A stretch of 64,000 nt of DNA from Pedobacter cryoconitis (GCF_003259615.1 NZ_QLLR01000017.1:54362-118361), one strand, 5' to 3'; counted from the stretch's first letter, positions 44,026 through 53,826 are shown. Translations and numbers: made by a program. The notes: generated by a model from the letters alone, not told the origin.

Positions 44026-45984
44026 CTATACCGCCGGCTGATTCTTCACATTCAACTTACTATGGTGAAAACCATATAAGAAATAAACAACCAGTCCGAT
44101 CACCAGCCAGATTCCAAATCCGATCCAATTAGAAATACCCAGCTCACACATCATATACAAACAGCTCAGTAAACCCAATACCGGGATCAGAGACAGGTTG
44201 TGTGTAATACAGAAATAAGTGATCGCCACGCAAATAAAGAAGAAGATCCACATCGGGATTTTGTGTTTAAACAAAGCCCAGCCGCTTTCAAATTTCTTAT
44301 CCGTACTCACTGCACTCTTCTCAATAAAACTCTTATACTGCTCTGTACTCAGGCCATTTAAATAAGCCTCCGCATCAACATTTTTCTCGATCACATTAGA
44401 TACCTTCTGTGCTGCAATAATTTCCTGTTTCACATTATTCAACTCCGTTTTATCGAGCGAAGTAATGAAACTGATCGGATCATGCACCTTAGTCTCATTG
44501 GTAATGAAAGAAGTCATTTCTGCCTTAAAAAAGATGAAACCAGAAATGATCGCCCCAATAAAAACAACAGGAATGATAAACTTTGAATTTACATAAGGAG
44601 TCTTGAACTTACCCCTTGGAATATCAGTTTTGTTTTGCAACACCAATACCCCCGCACAAACCAGTACAAAAGCGAACAGCGTACCGATAGAACATAAATC
44701 TGTCACAATGGTCAGGTTCATGAATAAAGAAGGTACAGCCACTACAAAACCAACTACGATAGTTGCAAATGAAGGTGTTTTATAAACAGGGTGGATCTTA
44801 GAAAACCTTTTGGGCAATAAACCATCACGGCTCATACTCATCCAGATTCTTGGCTGGCCCATTTGGAAAACAAGCAATACACTCGCCATCGCAAATACTG
44901 CACTCACCGCAATAATTCCACTCATTAATTTTAAATCGATATGATCAAACACAAAGGCCAGCGGATCACCCACAGCCAGCAGATCATACTTTACAATACC
45001 TGTTAATACCAGCGCAATCGCTACATAAAGAACAGTACAGATAATGATCGCCCACATCATACCTCTTGGTAAATCCCGCTGCGGGTTTTTACACTCTTCA
45101 GCAGTCGTAGAGATCGCATCAAAACCAATATAGGCGAAGAATACCGCAGAAACACCTTTAAGGATTCCAGAAACACCATTCGGCGCAAAAGGATTCCAGT
45201 TCTCCGTATCCACATAGAAAACACCTACAGAAAGTACCAGCAAGATCACTGCAAGCTTCACAATCACCATCGCATTACTCGCATTCTTGGATTCTTTCAT
45301 CCCTCTGTATACCAGCCAGGTAATCAGAATGATAATCCCTAAAGCAGGTAAATCGGCTACGATATGGAAACCTCCGATAGTAGGCGCAGTAGCCCAGGCA
45401 TTGTTCGCAATACGGGTGGCATCATCCAGGTTCGCAAAGCTTTTACCCGCATTCAGCATGGCCTCAGCGTGCTTATGACCATTGAAAGCTGTCAGGTAGT
45501 CCATCGTCATCCAGTCCGGAAGGTTAATCCCGTTTATACCTAATGCCGGTATTCGGATCGAGGAGAGTAAACCCGTGAAGTAATCAGACCAGGAAATGGC
45601 GACGGTAATATTTCCAATCGCATATTCCATAATGAGTGACCACCCGATAATCCAGGCCACCAATTCTCCAAAAGCTACATAAGAATACGTATAGGCACTT
45701 CCGGAAACAGGAACCATAGAAGCAAACTCTGCATAAGCAAAAGCCGCAAAACTACAAGCTACAGCCGTAAATATAAATAGGAAAATTACTGCAGGGCCAC
45801 CGTCGGCACTTGCCTTTCCAATTGTACTGAAAATTCCCGCACCAATAATGGCGGCAATTCCAAAAGCAGTAAGATCTCTTACACCCAGTGTCTTATTTAA
45901 AGATGCGCCATGATCGCCATAGCCCTTTTCGGCATCTTCTAATATTTTAGTAATAGACTTTTTTCTGAAAAGATTTTCAAACAT
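44026..45984 (-). CDS. APC-family amino acid permease (cationic amino acid transporter-like)
   Basis: The 652-residue inner-membrane protein resembles CAT-type APC transporters: TAFGIAAIIGAGIFSTIGKAS near residue 37, then AEFASMVPVSGSAYTYSYVAFGE near 83 and a later GFDAISTTAEECKNPQRDLPRG. About 12-14 spans can be drawn. A long polar insert sits near residues 485-575, between spans, which is longer than in most family members. The ATG at 45984 (MFENLFRKKS) is preferred to a TTG three codons upstream. Confidence 0.87.
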   Translation of the reverse strand: MFENLFRKKSITKILEDAEKGYGDHGASLNKTLGVRDLTAFGIAAIIGAGIFSTIGKASADGGPAVIFLFIFTAVACSFAAFAYAEFASMVPVSGSAYTYSYVAFGELVAWIIGWSLIMEYAIGNITVAISWSDYFTGLLSSIRIPALGINGINLPDWMTMDYLTAFNGHKHAEAMLNAGKSFANLDDATRIANNAWATAPTIGGFHIVADLPALGIIILITWLVYRGMKESKNASNAMVIVKLAVILLVLSVGVFYVDTENWNPFAPNGVSGILKGVSAVFFAYIGFDAISTTAEECKNPQRDLPRGMMWAIIICTVLYVAIALVLTGIVKYDLLAVGDPLAFVFDHIDLKLMSGIIAVSAVFAMASVLLVFQMGQPRIWMSMSRDGLLPKRFSKIHPVYKTPSFATIVVGFVVAVPSLFMNLTIVTDLCSIGTLFAFVLVCAGVLVLQNKTDIPRGKFKTPYVNSKFIIPVVFIGAIISGFIFFKAEMTSFITNETKVHDPISFITSLDKTELNNVKQEIIAAQKVSNVIEKNVDAEAYLNGLSTEQYKSFIEKSAVSTDKKFESGWALFKHKIPMWIFFFICVAITYFCITHNLSLIPVLGLLSCLYMMCELGISNWIGFGIWLVIGLVVYFLYGFHHSKLNVKNQPAV

Positions 45985-46023
45985 AATGGGCAATTCGGTT
46001 AGATGTGGTTTTAGGTTAGCTTA

Positions 46024-46050
46024 ATGCCTGTCTGAAATACAGACAGGCAT
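46024..46050. repeat. Hairpin between pepF and the transporter gene
   Basis: A perfect 11-bp stem (46024-46034 with 46040-46050) with a 5-base loop lies between two minus-strand genes. No T run follows in that direction, so it is more likely an mRNA-stabilising or partial-termination structure. Confidence 0.55.
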
Positions 46051-46073
46051 CAATTGGCTCAAAGTATAAAAAA

Positions 46074-47789
46074 TTAATCTAATTTATCTAATTCCTCTTT
46101 TACAAAGGAAGCCAGTTCTTTAATATATCCGCTGCTAAAATCGAATTTGATACCCGCAGTTTCGTAAATCTCATTCATTGGTTTAGTATAACCAAGCGCC
46201 AGTGCATCCAGATATTGCTGTAACGCTTTTTCAGGGTTCTCTTTGTAGTTTTTCCAGATCGCAATCGCGCCTAACTGTGCAATCGCATATTCTATATAGT
46301 AGAAAGGAACTTCAAAAAGATGCAGTTGTTTTTGCCAGATGTTACCAAACTCCTGCTCCAGACCATCCCAGTTAGAAAAGCCTGCACCAAATCTTTCATA
46401 GATCTGTTTGAAAGCAACCTCTCTGTCGGCAGCGTTATGGGTAGGGTTGGTGTAGATCCAATGCTGGAACTGATCAATCACTGCTACCCATGGCAAAGTT
46501 TTCAGTACATCTTGTAACTGTTCTTTTTTCGCACGGATCAGATCTGCAGGGTTATCAAAGTATATATCCCATTGATCCATAGAAATTAATTCCATACTCA
46601 TAGATGCCAGTTCTGCAACTTCCGAAGGACAGTGTTTAAAGTCATTCAGTTCCAGGTCTGCAGTTAAAAAAGTATGGATTGCATGTCCGCCTTCATGAAC
46701 CATCGTAGTCAGATCTCTCAATGAGCCTGCAGAATTCATGAAAATAAACGGCGCACCAGTTTCGGCCAGCGGATAGTTATATCCTCCGGGAGCCTTACCT
46801 TTTCTGCTTTCTACATCAAACAGGTTGTTTGCCTTCATAATTGAAAGCATGTGGCCTAATTTAGGATCGATCGCATTAAAAGCAGCAATGGTTTTCTCAA
46901 TCAGCTCTTCCCCGTTTTTGAAAGGTTTCAAGGCTGCTTTGCCAGAAGTGCTGACTTCCATATCCCATGGTTTCAATTCTTCCAGTCCTAATAATTCTGC
47001 TCTTTTGTCTGCTTGTTCTTTTAAAATAGGTACGATTTCTTTTTCTATCGCTTCATGGAATGCGTAACAATCCTTCGCGCTATAATCGAATCTGCCTAAA
47101 GCCTGGAACATATAGTCTCTGTAGTTTTCAAATCCAGCGTTCAGAGAAACCTCATGACGCATTGCTACCAACTCATCAAACACAATGTTTAAAGCATCTT
47201 TATCTACCAGACGGCGCTGCTGGATAGTTTCCCATGTCTGTTGACGCACCGCTCTGTCTATATCCTTTGTTAAAACAGCTGCCTGCTCTAAAGTATATTC
47301 TTTGTCATTGATCACCACACTCATCGCACCAGTAGTGGCCTGGTATTTTTGCTGGGTGATTTGTAGTTTCGTAAACAGTGCTACGTTTTCTTCTCTGTAG
47401 ATCTCCAGTGCTTTTTTAATCGCCCGTAAATAAACAAAGTATTTAGTCTGGTCCAGCTCATCAATAAATGGGCTGTCTACCAGTTTTTGATTTAATAAAT
47501 TGGCAACCGGAGAGATTTTTGGTTCAATCTCGGTAGCAAAATATTGAAAGCTGCTTACCAATTCTTCATTGGCAGTGTCGCAGCTCATTTTAATATATCT
47601 CCAGGCAAAGTCTTCTTCCAGTGCCGCTTCAAATTCACTTTTGTCTTTCAGCCATTTTTCAAGCTCGCCGGCATTGGCAATTCTTCTGTCTAACAGTTCA
47701 TCCAGTACAGGAGAAAGGTTTTCCCATTTAATCTCCAGCGTCTGCGGAATATAAGTCCTGATTTTTTTCGTAATGATAAGATCGCTCAT
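46074..47789 (-). CDS. Oligoendopeptidase F-like M3 family metallopeptidase
   Basis: The 571-residue cytoplasmic protein has the zinc motif HEGGH (His365, Glu366, His369) with surrounding TMVHEGGHAIHTF and the downstream CPSEVAELASMSMELIS that supplies the third ligand glutamate. The size and the N-terminal helical domain fit the M3B oligoendopeptidase F group, which degrades short peptides. It lies four bases after the UbiA gene start on the same strand and shares no obvious pathway with it. Confidence 0.92.
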   Translation of the reverse strand: MSDLIITKKIRTYIPQTLEIKWENLSPVLDELLDRRIANAGELEKWLKDKSEFEAALEEDFAWRYIKMSCDTANEELVSSFQYFATEIEPKISPVANLLNQKLVDSPFIDELDQTKYFVYLRAIKKALEIYREENVALFTKLQITQQKYQATTGAMSVVINDKEYTLEQAAVLTKDIDRAVRQQTWETIQQRRLVDKDALNIVFDELVAMRHEVSLNAGFENYRDYMFQALGRFDYSAKDCYAFHEAIEKEIVPILKEQADKRAELLGLEELKPWDMEVSTSGKAALKPFKNGEELIEKTIAAFNAIDPKLGHMLSIMKANNLFDVESRKGKAPGGYNYPLAETGAPFIFMNSAGSLRDLTTMVHEGGHAIHTFLTADLELNDFKHCPSEVAELASMSMELISMDQWDIYFDNPADLIRAKKEQLQDVLKTLPWVAVIDQFQHWIYTNPTHNAADREVAFKQIYERFGAGFSNWDGLEQEFGNIWQKQLHLFEVPFYYIEYAIAQLGAIAIWKNYKENPEKALQQYLDALALGYTKPMNEIYETAGIKFDFSSGYIKELASFVKEELDKLD

Positions 47790-47793
47790 CGGT

Positions 47794-48660
47794 CTAGAAT
47801 TTGAATATTGTTCTTAAAAAAGCATCGAGCAAAAAGCAGGCTGCAAAAATTACAGAGGCGAACCCATTTGTCGTTGCAAATGCCTTGTTTACCTTGCTGA
47901 TGTCGTTGGGTTTAACCAGCAGATGCTGATAAATTAACATCGAACAAAAGAAGGTCACGCCAAGGTAGTAGGCCCAGCTGAAAGTGGAAAATACAATCGG
48001 TAAGATGACACAGATCGCAGACAGGACGTGTAAGAATTCAGATAATCTGAGCGCTTTTTTTCTGCCAAGCGCGGAAGGGATCGAGTGTAATTTCTCTCCT
48101 TTATCAAATTCTTCATCCTGCAAAGCATAGATAATGTCAAATCCGCTTACCCAGAATAATACGGCAAGCGAATACAGGACAGGAACCAATGCGAAGTGAC
48201 CAGTTACTGCAATATAGGCACCGATAGGAGCGAGGGATAAGCCCAGTCCGAGTACCATATGGCATAAAGCGGTAAATCTTTTGGTATAGCTATAAAACAG
48301 GACGACAAAAAGGGCAACAGGAGAGAGGTACAGGCATAATGGATTGATGAATGCTGTGGTCACGATGAAAAGTACGCAGTTCACAATCACAAAAATTAAT
48401 GCTTCATTCGCAGAAACCTTTCCTGCAGGAATATCACGCATGTTTGTCCGCGGGTTCTTCGCGTCAATGTCTCTGTCCAGATACCTGTTAAAGGCCATGG
48501 CAGAGTTTCTGGCGAATACCATACAAAGGAGTACTAACAACAAAATCACCCAGTTGAAAGGGTGATCCGTAGTGGTAACTCCTAAAAAGAAACCAATCAT
48601 CGCAAAAGGTAATGCGAAGACTGAATGTGCAAAAAGCACGAGTGAAAAATACTTCTTCAT
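47794..48660 (-). CDS. UbiA-family prenyltransferase (4-hydroxybenzoate polyprenyltransferase-like)
   Basis: The 288-residue membrane protein has the two Asp-rich motifs of UbiA enzymes: AMAFNRYLDRDIDAKNPRT (near residues 55-73) and YALQDEEFDKGEKLHSIPS (near 174). About eight spans are visible. It attaches a polyprenyl chain to an aromatic acid. With ubiE/menG encoded 700 bases away, a role in quinone synthesis is likely, although Bacteroidota mostly use menaquinone, so the aromatic substrate is uncertain. Confidence 0.88.
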   Translation of the reverse strand: MKKYFSLVLFAHSVFALPFAMIGFFLGVTTTDHPFNWVILLLVLLCMVFARNSAMAFNRYLDRDIDAKNPRTNMRDIPAGKVSANEALIFVIVNCVLFIVTTAFINPLCLYLSPVALFVVLFYSYTKRFTALCHMVLGLGLSLAPIGAYIAVTGHFALVPVLYSLAVLFWVSGFDIIYALQDEEFDKGEKLHSIPSALGRKKALRLSEFLHVLSAICVILPIVFSTFSWAYYLGVTFFCSMLIYQHLLVKPNDISKVNKAFATTNGFASVIFAACFLLDAFLRTIFKF

Positions 48661-48675
48661 TTAAAAATGCTGTTA

Positions 48676-49302
48676 TTAATCTTCTTCTGGCGTAAGGATA
48701 GGCATTGCAAAATCAAGATTGGTCTGATCAACAAAGTTCAGGATCTCGTCTCTTCCAACTAATTTCTCTGCCGAAGTCGTAAATATCGGCGGAATTTCTT
48801 CAAACCATCCTGAAAGTTCTTTTTTGAACAGCGCTATATTCTGATGTGTTTTAGAAGTCGACTGCTTATCGGTCTTGGTAAAGGCCAGTACAAACGGGAT
48901 CTGGATCTCTCCCATCCAGCAGCAAAACTCGATGTCAATCTTTTGTGGCGGGATACGACTGTCAATTAAAACGAATACACACTGTAAACTTTCTCTTTTG
49001 GTGATGTAATTACGGATGAATTTTTCCCAGCTTTCACGGCTGTTTTTAGAAACTTTCGCATATCCATAACCTGGTAAATCGACGATATACCACTTCTCAT
49101 TGATCAAAAAGTGGTTAATTAGCTGTGTTTTTCCTGGTTTTTGAGACGTTTTTGCCAATCCATGCTGGTTAACAAGCATATTGATCAGGGACGACTTTCC
49201 TACGTTTGAGCGGCCAATAAAAGCATATTCGGGCATGTTGGCTACTGGCAGTGCCGAAATCTTGGTATTACTGCAAATAAATGTTGCTGATTTTATAATC
49301 AT
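48676..49302 (-). CDS. engB: Ribosome biogenesis GTPase EngB/YsxC/YihA
   Basis: The 208-residue GTPase has G1 GRSNVGKSSL (near 31), G3 DLPGYGYAKV (near 75) and G4 TKTDK (near 141), matching EngB, which helps assemble the 50S subunit. Length is normal. A perfect -7 element (TACCTTTG on the minus strand, 49314-49307) ends four bases before the ATG, so its mRNA may be leaderless. It is divergent from ubiE. Confidence 0.95.
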   Translation of the reverse strand: MIIKSATFICSNTKISALPVANMPEYAFIGRSNVGKSSLINMLVNQHGLAKTSQKPGKTQLINHFLINEKWYIVDLPGYGYAKVSKNSRESWEKFIRNYITKRESLQCVFVLIDSRIPPQKIDIEFCCWMGEIQIPFVLAFTKTDKQSTSKTHQNIALFKKELSGWFEEIPPIFTTSAEKLVGRDEILNFVDQTNLDFAMPILTPEED

Positions 49303-49306
49303 TTGA

Positions 49307-49314
49307 CAAAGGTA
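49307..49314 (-). promoter_or_regulatory. -7 element for engB
   Basis: On the minus strand this reads TACCTTTG, a perfect TAnnTTTG, ending four bases before the engB start codon. Confidence 0.55.
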
Positions 49315-49337
49315 GAAAATTAGTTTTCAACAATACT

Positions 49338-49345
49338 TATCTTTG
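49338..49345 (+). promoter_or_regulatory. -7 element for ubiE
   Basis: TATCTTTG fits TAnnTTTG and ends nine bases before the ubiE ATG. It overlaps the upstream region of the divergent engB promoter. Confidence 0.55.
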
Positions 49346-49354
49346 CGACACACC

Positions 49355-50089
49355 ATGAACGAAAAAATAACTCCATACCAATCTGCTACGATCACGAAAA
49401 AGGAGCAAGTGACCACAATGTTTGATAATATCGCTGGTACTTATGACTTCCTGAATCATTTCCTTTCTGCAGGAATAGACATTCTATGGCGTAAAAAGGC
49501 CATTCGTGAATTGTCAGCACTGAAGCCGCAACATATTTTAGATGTAGCAACAGGAACGGGTGACCTGGCTTTTGAAGCGATCAAAATACTTCATCCTAAA
49601 AAAATTACAGGCGTAGATATTTCTCCCGGAATGCTTGAAGTAGCCCGAAAAAAAATCACAGACCGTAATTTACAGGATATTTTCAGCGTAGAAATCGGAG
49701 ATTCGGAAGGTCTTAAGTTCGAAGACAATCATTTTGATGCGATTACAGTCGCCTTCGGTGTCAGAAATTACCAGGATCTTGAAAAGGGATTGTCAGACAT
49801 GCTGCGGGTATTAAAGCCGGGCGGAAAAGTTGTCATTCTGGAGTTCTCAAAACCTGTAACCTTCCCGGTAAAACAGCTGTATAATTTTTATTTCAAATCT
49901 ATATTGCCGGTTTTCGGAAAAATATTCTCGAAGGATGCCAGAGCTTATACGTACCTTAATGAATCGGCAGTAGCATTTCCAGATGGAAAGTCTTTTATTG
50001 CAGTGATGGATAAAGTGGGTTACAAAACGACTAAACACAGACCACTGACCTTTGGGATCAGTACGATATACACCGGAATAAAGGGTTAA
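49355..50089 (+). CDS. ubiE: Demethylmenaquinone / demethoxyubiquinol methyltransferase UbiE/MenG
   Basis: The 244-residue SAM-dependent methyltransferase has the UbiE/Coq5 signatures: MFDNIAGTYDFLNHFLSAGID near residue 23, motif I LDVATGTGDLAFEA near 66, and AFGVRNYQDLEKGLSDMLRVLKPGG near 130. It performs the last methylation in menaquinone synthesis. The ATG at 49355 (MNEKITPYQ) fits both the family and the promoter position. porT follows nine bases downstream, a known Bacteroidota gene pairing. Confidence 0.95.
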   Translation: MNEKITPYQSATITKKEQVTTMFDNIAGTYDFLNHFLSAGIDILWRKKAIRELSALKPQHILDVATGTGDLAFEAIKILHPKKITGVDISPGMLEVARKKITDRNLQDIFSVEIGDSEGLKFEDNHFDAITVAFGVRNYQDLEKGLSDMLRVLKPGGKVVILEFSKPVTFPVKQLYNFYFKSILPVFGKIFSKDARAYTYLNESAVAFPDGKSFIAVMDKVGYKTTKHRPLTFGISTIYTGIKG

Positions 50090-50098
50090 TCCATTCAG

Positions 50099-50872
50099 AT
50101 GAAATTAAAAATAGGCTTATTAGTTGTCTTTCTTTTTTCAGCCGCCGCTGCCAGCGCTCAAAACTGGGGTGGTGGTGTAGATGATGAGAATGTACACTTT
50201 GGGTTTACTTTTCAATATACGGGGTCTTCTTATAAGATCAATAAAAATAAGGATTGGAGAGCTCCTTACAGATCTCAGGAGGACCCAACAAAGCTTAGTC
50301 CGCTAACAGATTCATTGAATGCGATGTATAGTAAATCTTCTCCTGGATTTGGAATTGGTTTTGTAGTCAATGGAAGGGTGAATAATCATATTGATGTGAG
50401 GTTAACGCCAACATTGGTTTTTACAGACAGGCTGATGGAATATGAATATGCACCTAATGGGAGCGGCAACCAGATAAATACCCCTGGCCTGCCCAGCAAT
50501 ATTGAAAAGAAAGTGATTGCCACGCTGGTCGAATTTCCACTGGGTATCAAGATCAAGTCTGACAGAAGAAATAACTTCAGGGCGTATATGTTATATGGTG
50601 CAAAATATTCGATGGATATTGCTTCCAAGAAAAAGACAGACGATACAATTTTGGAGGAACAGTTTAAATACCTGAAGAATAAGAAGAGCTACTGGTCTTT
50701 AGAAGCGGCTTTTGGAATGGATCTGTATTTTGAGTATTTTAAAATGTCTCCGGAAATTAAATTGTCTTATTCCTTAAATGATATTTTAGACAGAACAACG
50801 CCTAATCCATATAACTATCCGATCGATAAATTGATGTTGCGTCATGTGACATTCAGTTTATTCTTTGAATGA
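50099..50872 (+). CDS. porT: PorT/SprT-like outer-membrane barrel protein
   Basis: The 257-residue protein has a signal peptide ending near ASAQ (residue 21). The mature protein begins NWGGGVDDENVHFGFTFQYTGSSYKI, which resembles the PorT family of T9SS proteins, and ends in a beta strand with aromatic finish (VTFSLFFE), as outer-membrane barrels do. Position directly after ubiE supports the assignment because this pairing is widespread in Bacteroidota. It would help export CTD cargo such as the protein at 40.4-40.9 kb. Confidence 0.8.
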   Translation: MKLKIGLLVVFLFSAAAASAQNWGGGVDDENVHFGFTFQYTGSSYKINKNKDWRAPYRSQEDPTKLSPLTDSLNAMYSKSSPGFGIGFVVNGRVNNHIDVRLTPTLVFTDRLMEYEYAPNGSGNQINTPGLPSNIEKKVIATLVEFPLGIKIKSDRRNNFRAYMLYGAKYSMDIASKKKTDDTILEEQFKYLKNKKSYWSLEAAFGMDLYFEYFKMSPEIKLSYSLNDILDRTTPNPYNYPIDKLMLRHVTFSLFFE

Positions 50873-50965
50873 TGCAGCCTGATTGAATTTTAATAGCTTT
50901 GTTTGAAAGGGTATAACCAGCACCCGCTTTGGGTGGATAAATATTCCGGGTAATAAAAATAGATT

Positions 50966-51721
50966 ATGAAAACTGCATTAATAACAGGCGCGACTTCAGG
51001 TATAGGAAAAGCATGTGCACACTTATTTGCACAACAAGGGTATCAATTGGTATTGGTAGCCAGAAGAGAAGAAAAATTAAAGGAAGTTGCTAAACATTTA
51101 GCAGATAAATATGCAATAGAAATTAAAACACTGATTGCAGATGTAAGAGATAATACCGTTTTGAAGGAAGTTTTTGAAAGCTTACCTGAAGAATGGAAAC
51201 AGATTGATGTACTGATTAACAACGCTGGTTTAAGCCAGGGACTGGAACCGGTTCAAAATGGAGATCCCAATGATTGGGATACCATGATCGATACCAACGT
51301 AAAGGGCTTACTTTATGTGACTAAAATAGTTTCCAACTGGATGATCGCCGCCAAAAAAGGACACATCATCAATATTGGTTCTATTGCAGGTAAAGAAGTT
51401 TATCCAAACGGAAATGTTTATTGTGCAACAAAACATGCAGTAGATGCCCTAAATAAAGGAATGCGTTTTGACCTGCTTCCGCATGGTATCAAAGTAACTG
51501 CAATTAATCCCGGTATGGTGGAAACAGAATTCTCTGTGGTACGTTTTAAAGGTGATGAAGACAAGGCGAAAAAGGTATATGAAGGGTTCGAACCTTTATT
51601 GGCGCAGGATATTGCTGATGCAATATGGTTTGCGGTGAGCCGGCCTGCACATGTGAATATAAATGATATGTTGATTATGCCAACTGCACAGGCATCTGCA
51701 ACAGTAGTCAATAGAAATTAG
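50966..51721 (+). CDS. Short-chain dehydrogenase/reductase (YdfG-like)
   Basis: The 251-residue protein has the SDR cofactor motif TGATSGIGKAC (residues 7-17), the NNAG motif in DVLINNAGLSQG, and the active-site YCATK with upstream serine in INIGSIAG. The close match to YdfG-type proteins suggests an NADP-dependent 3-hydroxy acid dehydrogenase, but substrate is uncertain. It sits 93 bases after porT and 20 bases before the YqeY gene. Confidence 0.9.
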   Translation: MKTALITGATSGIGKACAHLFAQQGYQLVLVARREEKLKEVAKHLADKYAIEIKTLIADVRDNTVLKEVFESLPEEWKQIDVLINNAGLSQGLEPVQNGDPNDWDTMIDTNVKGLLYVTKIVSNWMIAAKKGHIINIGSIAGKEVYPNGNVYCATKHAVDALNKGMRFDLLPHGIKVTAINPGMVETEFSVVRFKGDEDKAKKVYEGFEPLLAQDIADAIWFAVSRPAHVNINDMLIMPTAQASATVVNRN

Positions 51722-51741
51722 AATAAAATCTTAAAAAAAAT

Positions 51742-52188
51742 ATGGTATCTGCAATTATAGATCAGGAAATAAAAAAAGCAATGTTAGCTAAAGATCAGGC
51801 TGCATTAAGAGGTTTACGCGCAATTAAAGCTGCATTATTAGTAGCAAGAACGGAAAAAGGATCTGCAGAAGAGATTACTGAAGATGCTGAAATGAAAATT
51901 CTTCAGCGTTTAATTAAGCAAAGAAAAGAATCTTCTGATATTTATAAACAACAAGGGAGAGAAGATCTGGCTGTAATTGAGGACGAAGAAATTACAGTGA
52001 TCAGCCAGTTTATGCCACAACAATTAGGCAAAGAAGAAGTTGAAGCTTTGATTGCTAAGCTGATAGCTGGTGCTGGTGCGGTGACCGTAAAAGATATGGG
52101 CCGTATTATGGGACTGGCAAATAAAGAACTGGCTGGTAAGGCAGATGGCAAATTGATCGCTGAAATTGTTAAAAGTCAATTGGCATAA
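51742..52188 (+). CDS. GatB/YqeY domain protein
   Basis: The 148-residue protein is a stand-alone YqeY domain: IIDQEIKKAMLAKDQAALRGLRAIKAALLVA at the start and VKDMGRIMGLANKELAGKADGKLIAEIVK at the end. The domain resembles the tRNA-binding tail of GatB. Its biological role is not settled; tRNA-related action is assumed from the domain. It is full-length and soluble. Confidence 0.92.
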   Translation: MVSAIIDQEIKKAMLAKDQAALRGLRAIKAALLVARTEKGSAEEITEDAEMKILQRLIKQRKESSDIYKQQGREDLAVIEDEEITVISQFMPQQLGKEEVEALIAKLIAGAGAVTVKDMGRIMGLANKELAGKADGKLIAEIVKSQLA

Positions 52189-52357
52189 ATTGTGTTAGAC
52201 GGTATCTGCAAAGAATTATTTTTTAAAAATAATAGTTTTTTTTGTTTAAAATAAATTCAGGCGACTAACTTAGTACCGTATCTTTAGAAACAATGATGAA
52301 CCGGACACCATTGTGTCAGTAACCATTCCGGGAACATTTACAGAAATATATACATAC

Positions 52358-53122
52358 ATGAAATACGAAGTAATAGAAGAGGATGGGTTTAAGTATATAG
52401 AGGCCGGAAAAGGCGAAACCCTGGTATTACTTCATGGTTTGATGGGTGAGTTGAGCAATTGGGAACCGGTTATTGATCATTTCAAGGAGCAGTACCGTAT
52501 ACTAGTGCCAATTTTGCCTATATATGAATTGCCAATCCTTACTTTAGGGGTTAAAAGTTTAGCAAAGTACATTCATAAATTTATAAAGTTTAAAAAACTG
52601 GGACAGGTTGTCCTGATTGGAAATTCATTAGGTGGACATCTTGGACTTGTTGTTACGGCGGCACATCAGGAAAGCGTAAAAGCATTGGTATTAACCGGTA
52701 GTTCTGGTTTATATGAAAATGCTTTTGGGGGTACTTTCCCAAGAAGAGAGAGCTATGATTATATCCGTGAAAAGGTTGAATTTACTTTTTATGATCCTTC
52801 TATCGCCACGAAAGAAATGGTAGATGAGATCTTTAAAACGGTTAATGAGCGTTCAAGGGTTATTCGTATTCTGGCTTTGGCAAAATCTGCTATCCGCCAC
52901 AATATGTCTAAGGAACTGAATAAAATTACCATCCCTGTTTCATTGATCTGGGGGAAAAATGACCAGGTAACTCCGCCGGATGTGGCTGAAGAATTTCATC
53001 AGCTGCTGCCTAATTCAGAGTTAAACTGGGTTGATAAATGCGGGCATGTTCCTATGATGGAGCATCCTGAAGTTTTTAACAAATATCTGAGTACTTTCTT
53101 AGATAGAATTTTACTGAAATAA
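52358..53122 (+). CDS. Alpha/beta hydrolase
   Basis: The 254-residue protein has the alpha/beta-hydrolase fold: oxyanion segment LLHGLMGELSNW near residue 25, nucleophile elbow GNSLGGHLG near 89 (Ser91), an acid residue in WGKNDQVTPP near 203, and histidine in CGHVPMMEHP near 228. Substrate is unknown. The ATG at 52358 is preferred to a GTG 45 bases upstream, which adds residues unlike the family. It is followed two bases later by the CBS protein gene, so the two are likely coupled. Confidence 0.88.
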   Translation: MKYEVIEEDGFKYIEAGKGETLVLLHGLMGELSNWEPVIDHFKEQYRILVPILPIYELPILTLGVKSLAKYIHKFIKFKKLGQVVLIGNSLGGHLGLVVTAAHQESVKALVLTGSSGLYENAFGGTFPRRESYDYIREKVEFTFYDPSIATKEMVDEIFKTVNERSRVIRILALAKSAIRHNMSKELNKITIPVSLIWGKNDQVTPPDVAEEFHQLLPNSELNWVDKCGHVPMMEHPEVFNKYLSTFLDRILLK

Positions 53123-53124
53123 CC

Positions 53125-53787
53125 ATGTTTGCATCTGAACTCATATCAAATTCAATCCTGCCGTTACAGACTTCTGAAACGGTGCACACTGCTCTGGATA
53201 GAATGGCTGAGTTTAAGCTGAACCATTTGCCGGTATTGAACAATGGCCAGTTTCTGGGTATTGTGGCTGAAGATCATTTGCTGGAAATAAGAAATGTGGA
53301 GGAGCCTATCGGAGGCCTTTCTCTAACGATTCTTAATCCGTTTGTTTATCAGGATGTTCATGTTTATGACGTGATCAGGATATTCGATCAGCTGAAACTT
53401 TCTTTAGTACCGGTACTGGATTATAAAAAGAATTACCTGGGTGTAATTTCTATACATGACTTATTAAAATATACTTCAGATATTTTTGCAGTTAAAGAAC
53501 CAGGAGGAATTATCGTCCTGGAAATTAATAACCGTAACAATTCTTTGTCACATATGGCTCAGATTGTTGAAGGTGACAATGCACAAATCTTATCCTCTTA
53601 CGTGCAGAATTTTCCAGATTCTACGCGCTTGGAGGTAACGCTGAAAATTAATAAAACTGAATTATCCGGAATCATATCTTCTTTTGAAAGATATGATTAC
53701 CAGGTTAAAGCAGTCTTTAACAGCACTACTCAGGACAACGGAACGGAAGACAGATATAATTTGTTAATGAGTTATTTAAATGTTTAA
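53125..53787 (+). CDS. CBS-domain protein
   Basis: The 220-residue protein starts with two CBS motifs (about residues 6-60 and 72-125; NHLPVLNNGQFLGIVAEDHLLE and SLVPVLDYKKNYLGVISIHDLL). These bind adenosyl ligands in many proteins. The C-terminal ~85 residues (GGIIVLEINNRNNSLSHMAQIVEG…LEVTLKINK) look like an ACT-like ligand domain, as in AcuB-type proteins. It may sense adenylates or NAD. It is followed by nadK, which makes a NAD-related regulatory link tempting but unproven. Confidence 0.82.
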   Translation: MFASELISNSILPLQTSETVHTALDRMAEFKLNHLPVLNNGQFLGIVAEDHLLEIRNVEEPIGGLSLTILNPFVYQDVHVYDVIRIFDQLKLSLVPVLDYKKNYLGVISIHDLLKYTSDIFAVKEPGGIIVLEINNRNNSLSHMAQIVEGDNAQILSSYVQNFPDSTRLEVTLKINKTELSGIISSFERYDYQVKAVFNSTTQDNGTEDRYNLLMSYLNV

Positions 53788-53826
53788 TTCATTCCTGTAA
53801 CCATTCAACATACAATATTTATCTAA

